DNA from: an uncultured Gemmatimonadota bacterium
GTDB lineage: Bacteria > Gemmatimonadota > Gemmatimonadetes > Gemmatimonadales > Gemmatimonadaceae
Direction: 5' to 3'
Assembly (NCBI GenBank): GCA_903910555.1
Contig: CAIVZZ010000003.1
Coordinates: 62,001-126,000 of the forward strand
DNA: 64,000 nt
Both the position numbers and the translations under genes were made by a program. This document shows, one piece after another, positions 59,448 through 64,000 of this stretch. Each line of letters starts with the position of its first letter. Position 1 is the first letter of the stretch. The notes under the pieces were generated by a model. The model had not been told where the DNA came from. It worked only from the letters and a program-made list of their open reading frames with translations, and did not search any database.

Positions 59448-61334
59448 ATGCGTCTGGCACCACACTGCCGAGCCATCGCGCTCGTATTTCTGGCTGCCTG
59501 TTCCCGGTCTCCAGCTCCCGCGCCTGCTCCGGCCGCCGCGCCGGCTCCCGCCACCAGGCCGGCTGCGGCGTCGTCGCCGAGCGCTCCGACTGTTTCAGCC
59601 ACCGCGCCCGTCACAGCGTTAGCACTGCCGCCGATTCCAAGCGTTGATGGTCCACTGAATCTACGTGTCGCGTACCCGGCGCCCAACCAGTTGCTGACGG
59701 TTCGCGATTCGAATTACATCTTCGGCTCGACAGGGTCTGGCGCCGCGAAGCTTGCGATTAATGGCGTCGAAGTAGCTGTGCAGGCGAACGGCGCGTTTTT
59801 TGGATGGCTCGCGGTTCCGTCCGGCGACACGCCGCACTACGATCTGCACGCCACAAAGGGCGCAGAAGTTGCGAACGTAACGCTGAATGTGCGAGTGTCG
59901 GCCGTTTCCGCGCCGCTTCCTGACACGGGACGGTTGATAGTCGATCGTGGCAGCGTCGCGCCGTCGAGCGGGATCGGTTTGCGCGGCGACGAACGCGTGC
60001 GCGTGTCGATTCGGGCGCCTGCCAACGCGACGGCCACACTGCATCTCAGCGACGGCACTTTGGTTCCGCTTACTCGCGGCGGCGGCGTGACGTGGAGTGC
60101 GGATGTCTACGCACGTGATTTGACGCGAGCCGGATCGATCGTCGTGCGGCGCGGCGCAGATTCTGTCGTTGTCGCCACCGGCGCGGTGACGCAACTCGAC
60201 GCAGCACCGCGTCGCTACGTGACGCTGCTCAACACCGATGTGGACGCAACGAGCGACACCGATCAGGTGACCATTCTGCGGCCTGCGCCCGACGGCACGT
60301 ACAAATGGTTTCTCTTTCCGGGCACAGTGCTCGAGTTGACGGGAATGCGCGGCACGTCGTATCGCGTGCGGCTCGACGGTCAGCTCGAGGCGTGGGTCGA
60401 TCAGAAAGCGGCGCGCGTCCTCGATCAAAGCACGATGGGGCCGCGGCGCACCGCGTCGAACGTGCGCGTCTCGGCCAACGATCAATACACGGACATTCGA
60501 ATTCCGGTGACGGAAAAGCCGGCGTATGAGGTAGGCGAAAGTGGAGACGCACTGACGCTCACGCTCTACGGAACCATTTCGAATGTCGACATCGTGAATT
60601 TTGCGACGAACGACCCGACGGTTCGCGATGTCACGTGGGAGCAGGCCGCGTCGGACCGCGTGCGTTTCACGGTGCATCTCCGGCAACGCGCGTACGGCTG
60701 GCTCGCACTCTGGGATCGCAACGCAATCGTCTTGCGTGTGCGTCACGCGCCTGTGGTTGACGCGGCGCATCCGCTCGCGGGCCGGACTATTGCCGTTGAC
60801 CCGGGGCATCCGCCAATCGGCGCGACCGGACCGACCGGACTATATGAAGGCGATGCGACGCTCGCGATCGCTCAGCAGCTGCAAACGATGCTCGAAGCGA
60901 AAGGCGCAACGGTCGTGATGACACGCACGACGCGAGGGCCGGTGGCGCTCGGCAGCCGGCCGATCACATCGCGCCGTGCGAACGCCGAAGCGTTCGTGAG
61001 CGTGCACCTCAACGCGTATCCGGACGGCGTGAATCCGCTGCGCGCGCGCAACGGCACGAACACGTATTTCTTTTTCGATCAAGCCGAGCCGCTGGCGCGC
61101 GCGGTACAGCGCGGACTCGTGCGAGAGATGGGGCTCCCCGACATGGGGATCAACTACGACAACCTCGCAGTTGCGCGGCAGAGCTGGATGCCGGCGATTC
61201 TTTGCGAAGGTGCGTTCGTGATCGTTCCAGAGCTGGAAGCCGCACTTCGTGACGAAGGGTTTCAAAAGCGTTACGCGGCGGGGATCGCCGAAGGGCTCGA
61301 GGAATATTTCCGCTCGCTCGCAGTGAAGCCGTGA
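59448..61334 (+). CDS. N-acetylmuramoyl-L-alanine amidase (lipoprotein)
   Basis: 628 residues. Lipobox VFLAACS, an Ala/Pro/Thr-rich linker (20-60), several Ig-like or SH3-like beta regions (65-430) and a C-terminal Amidase_3 domain from about 443 with zinc ligands in VDPGHPP (His), YEGDA (Glu) and SVHLNA (His), and catalytic Glu in CEGAF. It cuts the bond between MurNAc and L-Ala in the periplasm. The long N-terminal beta part is unusual for AmiC-type enzymes, which carry AMIN domains. Overlaps the next gene by four bases (GTGA). Confidence 0.92.
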   Translation: MRLAPHCRAIALVFLAACSRSPAPAPAPAAAPAPATRPAAASSPSAPTVSATAPVTALALPPIPSVDGPLNLRVAYPAPNQLLTVRDSNYIFGSTGSGAAKLAINGVEVAVQANGAFFGWLAVPSGDTPHYDLHATKGAEVANVTLNVRVSAVSAPLPDTGRLIVDRGSVAPSSGIGLRGDERVRVSIRAPANATATLHLSDGTLVPLTRGGGVTWSADVYARDLTRAGSIVVRRGADSVVVATGAVTQLDAAPRRYVTLLNTDVDATSDTDQVTILRPAPDGTYKWFLFPGTVLELTGMRGTSYRVRLDGQLEAWVDQKAARVLDQSTMGPRRTASNVRVSANDQYTDIRIPVTEKPAYEVGESGDALTLTLYGTISNVDIVNFATNDPTVRDVTWEQAASDRVRFTVHLRQRAYGWLALWDRNAIVLRVRHAPVVDAAHPLAGRTIAVDPGHPPIGATGPTGLYEGDATLAIAQQLQTMLEAKGATVVMTRTTRGPVALGSRPITSRRANAEAFVSVHLNAYPDGVNPLRARNGTNTYFFFDQAEPLARAVQRGLVREMGLPDMGINYDNLAVARQSWMPAILCEGAFVIVPELEAALRDEGFQKRYAAGIAEGLEEYFRSLAVKP

Positions 61335-64000
61335 CGGCGCTGCGTTCCAAGTTGCGCACGTTCATTGCACGTGCGCGCGCTGCCATGTGCGCGGCGCTCT
61401 GCATGGCGACTGCAGCACACGCCCAGGTGTCGCCCGATCTGCATTGGCAGACGATCAAGACTGCGCACTTCAGAGTGAATTTCGCGCCCGGTCTCGAGAC
61501 TGTTGCGCGCCGCGCCGGTGGGAGCGCGGAGCGTGCGTACGGCCGCCTCGCGAAAGAACTGCACGAACCGCGCGGCCCGATTGAGCTGACGATCGCGGAC
61601 AACCTCGATGTCTCCAATGGCTACACGACGGTTTTTCCGACGAATCGGATCGTGATCTACGCGCGCCCGACGGTCGATGCGACGTCGCTGAGTTTTCTCG
61701 ACGATTGGATCGACCTGGTCGTGACGCATGAACTGACGCATGTGTTTCATCTCGATCGCACCGCGGGCTGGTGGCGCGTGGCGCAGGCGATCTTCGGGCG
61801 GAATCCATTTCTCTTTCCGAACCTGTACACACCGAGCTGGGTCGCCGAGGGGATCGCGGTTTACTATGAGTCCCGGCTCACCGGCTCGGGCAGAATTGTC
61901 GGCACGGATCACGCGATGATCGTTCGCGCACAGGCGCTCGACAGCCTGACGCCGGCGCTGAACGCACTGTCCGCGTCGACGATGAGCTATCCGCTCGGCC
62001 AGATCCCCTATGCGTACGGATCGCTGTTCATGGATTTCATCGCGCGCACGCAGGGCCCCGAGAAAATGCGCGAGTTTGTCGACGGCACTGCAGGGCGCAC
62101 GATTCCATTTCTGCTGAACTCGAACGCAAAGCGCGGGTTCGGTATTTCGTTCGACAGCGCGTGGAAAGTCTGGACCGACTCGATCCGCCGAAATGCGTTT
62201 TCGCTCGCAGCGAAGAACACTCCGGTTCACGACATCACGGGGCGCGGCTGGACTGCGGAGCGTCTTCGATGGATCGATCCTGCGCATATCGTTTACGCGA
62301 GCGATGACGGTCGCTCGATTCCCGGCTTGCGCGAAGCGTCGGTCGATGGCGGCCGCACAACACTGATTGCCGAGCGCAAGACGCTCGATATCACATCGCC
62401 GCTGCCGAACGGCGCGCGTGTTTTTGCGGAGGGTGACTTTGTCGACCCCTACACGATTCGCAACGATCTCTATATCGAGCGGAATGGCCGCACGCGCCGC
62501 CTGACGAACGACGCGCGTCTCATGCAGCCCGACGCGCGGTTGCGCGCAGGTGCGGGGAGTGGCGATTCGCAGACGATCGATATCGTCGCAGTGCAGGTGA
62601 CGCCGGGAGCCGACCGGCTCGTTCGTGTGAATCTCACTGGAGATTCTGTCGAGATTGTCCCGCTCACCGGAGCGAGCCTCGATACGATCTGGTCGGAGCC
62701 GCGCTGGTCGCACGATGGAACGCGGATCGCGACGACACGCTGGACGCATGGCGGCGAGAGCGAGATCGCGATTCTCGATCTTTCGGGTCGGGTGATCAAA
62801 ACGGTCGCGCATGCGCACGCGGTGAACAACGCGCCTGCGTGGAGTGCGGACGATCGTGAGATCTATTTCACGAGTGATCGCAGCGGCCGTTCCGCGCTCT
62901 ATCGCGCCACCGTTTCAAACGGCCAGCTCGTGCGCATCGCAGAATCCGCGACCGGACTGTTTGAAAACGAGCCGAGCGCCGATGGCACCCAGCTCGCAAC
63001 GCTGCATTACAAGGGCGACGGATTTCACGTCGCGCTCGTGCCCGCGCGCGGCGTGTTTCCGTCGGCGGATTCGTCGAGTGTGCTTGCGCGGTCGCGGCAC
63101 GACACGAGCGTAACGGTGACGACGCCGGCGAAAACATACTCGCCATTTCTTTCGCTGCTGCCGCACTACTGGCTTCCCGCGCTCCAGCAGAGCGACGATC
63201 ATCGGCCGATGTACGGCTTCGTCACGAGCGGCGTCGATGCGATCGGGCGGCATCAATACGAAGTGCAGATGACGTACGAGCCGAATCGGGCGGAGCCGAA
63301 CTGGAATACGTCGTATCAGTACGCCGGTTTGGGGAATCCGGTGCTCGGCGTGACGACGGTAGAAGAGTGGGAGCACGGAGCTATTGTCGCCACGAACTCC
63401 GGCGGTGCGCAGTCCGCTGCGGGAACAATCGCACGGCGCAGAAGGATCGTTGATGTCGCACTGACGGAGCTGCACCCGCGCATTATGTCGAGCGCGTATT
63501 TGTCGGTGGGTGTGGAGAACGAGTGGCAGGACTATCGCACCGACCCGCGGTCGCTTCTTGCGAAGCTCGACACGGGATTTCTGACCACGTATTCGTATCC
63601 GGCGTTTTTTGTGAATATCGGATGGGGGAATGCCCGTCAGCCGACGCTGGCGATTTCGCCGGAGAATGGAATCCAGGTTTCGGCGTCGGCCAAGCAGCGC
63701 TGGCTCGCAAGCGATCCGACATTCACGCGCAGTACGAGCGTGATCGGCATTGCATCGGGATTCAAGTCGCTCGATCTTCCCGGATTTTCGCATCACGTGC
63801 TCGCGCTGCGCGTTGCCGCGGGATGGGAGGACGAGAAGGCGACAAACGAACTCGACGCGGGTGGAATCAGTGGATCGTCGCTGAGCATCGCGCCCGGTGT
63901 GACACTTGGCGATCCCGAGCGGACTTTTTTCGCGCGTGGATTTCCGGCGGGGGTGCAGCAGGGAACGCGCGCGCTCGGCGCGAATCTCGAATATCGCGCG
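61331..64000 (+). CDS. Exported HExxH peptidase / beta-propeller / barrel protein (3' end outside window)
   Basis: Open frame from GTG 61331 to the window end, about 890 residues visible. Signal peptide ending ATAAHAQ (to about 32). Peptidase-MA-like domain with HELTH (His133, Glu134, His137) and a third ligand expected in SWVAEGIAVYYE (Glu173). From about 285 there are TolB-like propeller blades (SEPRWSHDGTRIATTRW, APAWSADDREIYFTSDRSG, ENEPSADGTQLATLHY). From about 620 there are alternating aromatic strands typical of an outer-membrane barrel. Probably a surface or periplasm-facing protease fused to a barrel. Co-transcribed with the amidase. Confidence 0.88.
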   Translation, partial: MTALRSKLRTFIARARAAMCAALCMATAAHAQVSPDLHWQTIKTAHFRVNFAPGLETVARRAGGSAERAYGRLAKELHEPRGPIELTIADNLDVSNGYTTVFPTNRIVIYARPTVDATSLSFLDDWIDLVVTHELTHVFHLDRTAGWWRVAQAIFGRNPFLFPNLYTPSWVAEGIAVYYESRLTGSGRIVGTDHAMIVRAQALDSLTPALNALSASTMSYPLGQIPYAYGSLFMDFIARTQGPEKMREFVDGTAGRTIPFLLNSNAKRGFGISFDSAWKVWTDSIRRNAFSLAAKNTPVHDITGRGWTAERLRWIDPAHIVYASDDGRSIPGLREASVDGGRTTLIAERKTLDITSPLPNGARVFAEGDFVDPYTIRNDLYIERNGRTRRLTNDARLMQPDARLRAGAGSGDSQTIDIVAVQVTPGADRLVRVNLTGDSVEIVPLTGASLDTIWSEPRWSHDGTRIATTRWTHGGESEIAILDLSGRVIKTVAHAHAVNNAPAWSADDREIYFTSDRSGRSALYRATVSNGQLVRIAESATGLFENEPSADGTQLATLHYKGDGFHVALVPARGVFPSADSSSVLARSRHDTSVTVTTPAKTYSPFLSLLPHYWLPALQQSDDHRPMYGFVTSGVDAIGRHQYEVQMTYEPNRAEPNWNTSYQYAGLGNPVLGVTTVEEWEHGAIVATNSGGAQSAAGTIARRRRIVDVALTELHPRIMSSAYLSVGVENEWQDYRTDPRSLLAKLDTGFLTTYSYPAFFVNIGWGNARQPTLAISPENGIQVSASAKQRWLASDPTFTRSTSVIGIASGFKSLDLPGFSHHVLALRVAAGWEDEKATNELDAGGISGSSLSIAPGVTLGDPERTFFARGFPAGVQQGTRALGANLEYRA

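Overview
The window reads as a chromosomal segment of a G+C-rich, diderm, free-living bacterium. The gene content fits Gemmatimonadota best: an orphan MacB-type permease, M13 and HExxH exported peptidases, several Ser/Thr kinases with zinc ribbons, a MoxR/DUF58/DUF4159 cluster, a YpdA-type reductase, lipoproteins and an outer-membrane barrel. This assignment is an inference from content and style; no 16S gene is present. Coding density is very high, many neighbours overlap by 1-20 bases, and no stretch over 300 bases lacks a gene. No rRNA, CRISPR array, insertion sequence or prophage was seen.

Layout. 1-6028 is the distal part of the spc ribosomal-protein operon (rpsN-rpsH-rplF-rplR-rpsE-rpmD-rplO-secY-adk-map). 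It has an A+T-rich structured spacer before rpsH and a very long Gly/Arg-rich extension on uS5. 6029-7151 holds a palindromic repeat, two small minus-strand genes and an unusual RNA locus. That locus is a tRNA with a leucine-type body but a GCG (arginine-type) anticodon. A UUCG hairpin precedes it, and an 18-nt perfect antisense copy of its own anticodon arm plus a terminator hairpin follow. 7152-12524 carries topoisomerase IB, a cyclase/hydrolase, FtcD, an acyltransferase and an inositol-phosphatase-family enzyme. 12548-19775 is one long plus-strand run: trpS (with an iron-sulphur motif), mgtC-like, a 2-hydroxyacid dehydrogenase, a PilT-like ATPase, a DapA-family aldolase, purA and ypdA. 19822-28380 has an M13 peptidase, glyS, an orphan ABC-type permease, an HExxH oligopeptidase and a D-amino-acid aminotransferase. 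A 27-nt repeat occurs in the two convergent gaps that bracket M13/glyS.

28384-38405 is the most interesting protein-coding block. It contains a GAF-histidine-kinase-like protein whose phospho-acceptor His is Tyr, an unknown small protein, a small ubiquitin-like protein, MoxR ATPase, DUF58, a BatA-like membrane protein, a large DUF4175-like protein, DUF4159, an amidotransferase-fold membrane protein and a histone-deacetylase-family enzyme. Nearly all of these are translationally coupled. MoxR and the following kinase gene at 38471 both appear to start at CTG.

38471-48454 holds a zinc-ribbon kinase, priA, a cupredoxin lipoprotein, a membrane Ser/Thr kinase coupled to an ECF sigma/anti-sigma pair, a Fur-family regulator, CcdA, an outer-membrane protein and a glycine-zipper lipoprotein. 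48451-64000 is rich in envelope genes: gamma-glutamyltransferase, a muropeptide-recycling operon (murQ-anmK-nagZ-like), a minus-strand phospho-signalling set (zinc-ribbon/FHA protein, Ser/Thr kinase, PP2C phosphatase, FHA-trypsin membrane protease), a lipoprotein amidase, and a large exported HExxH-propeller-barrel protein cut by the window end.
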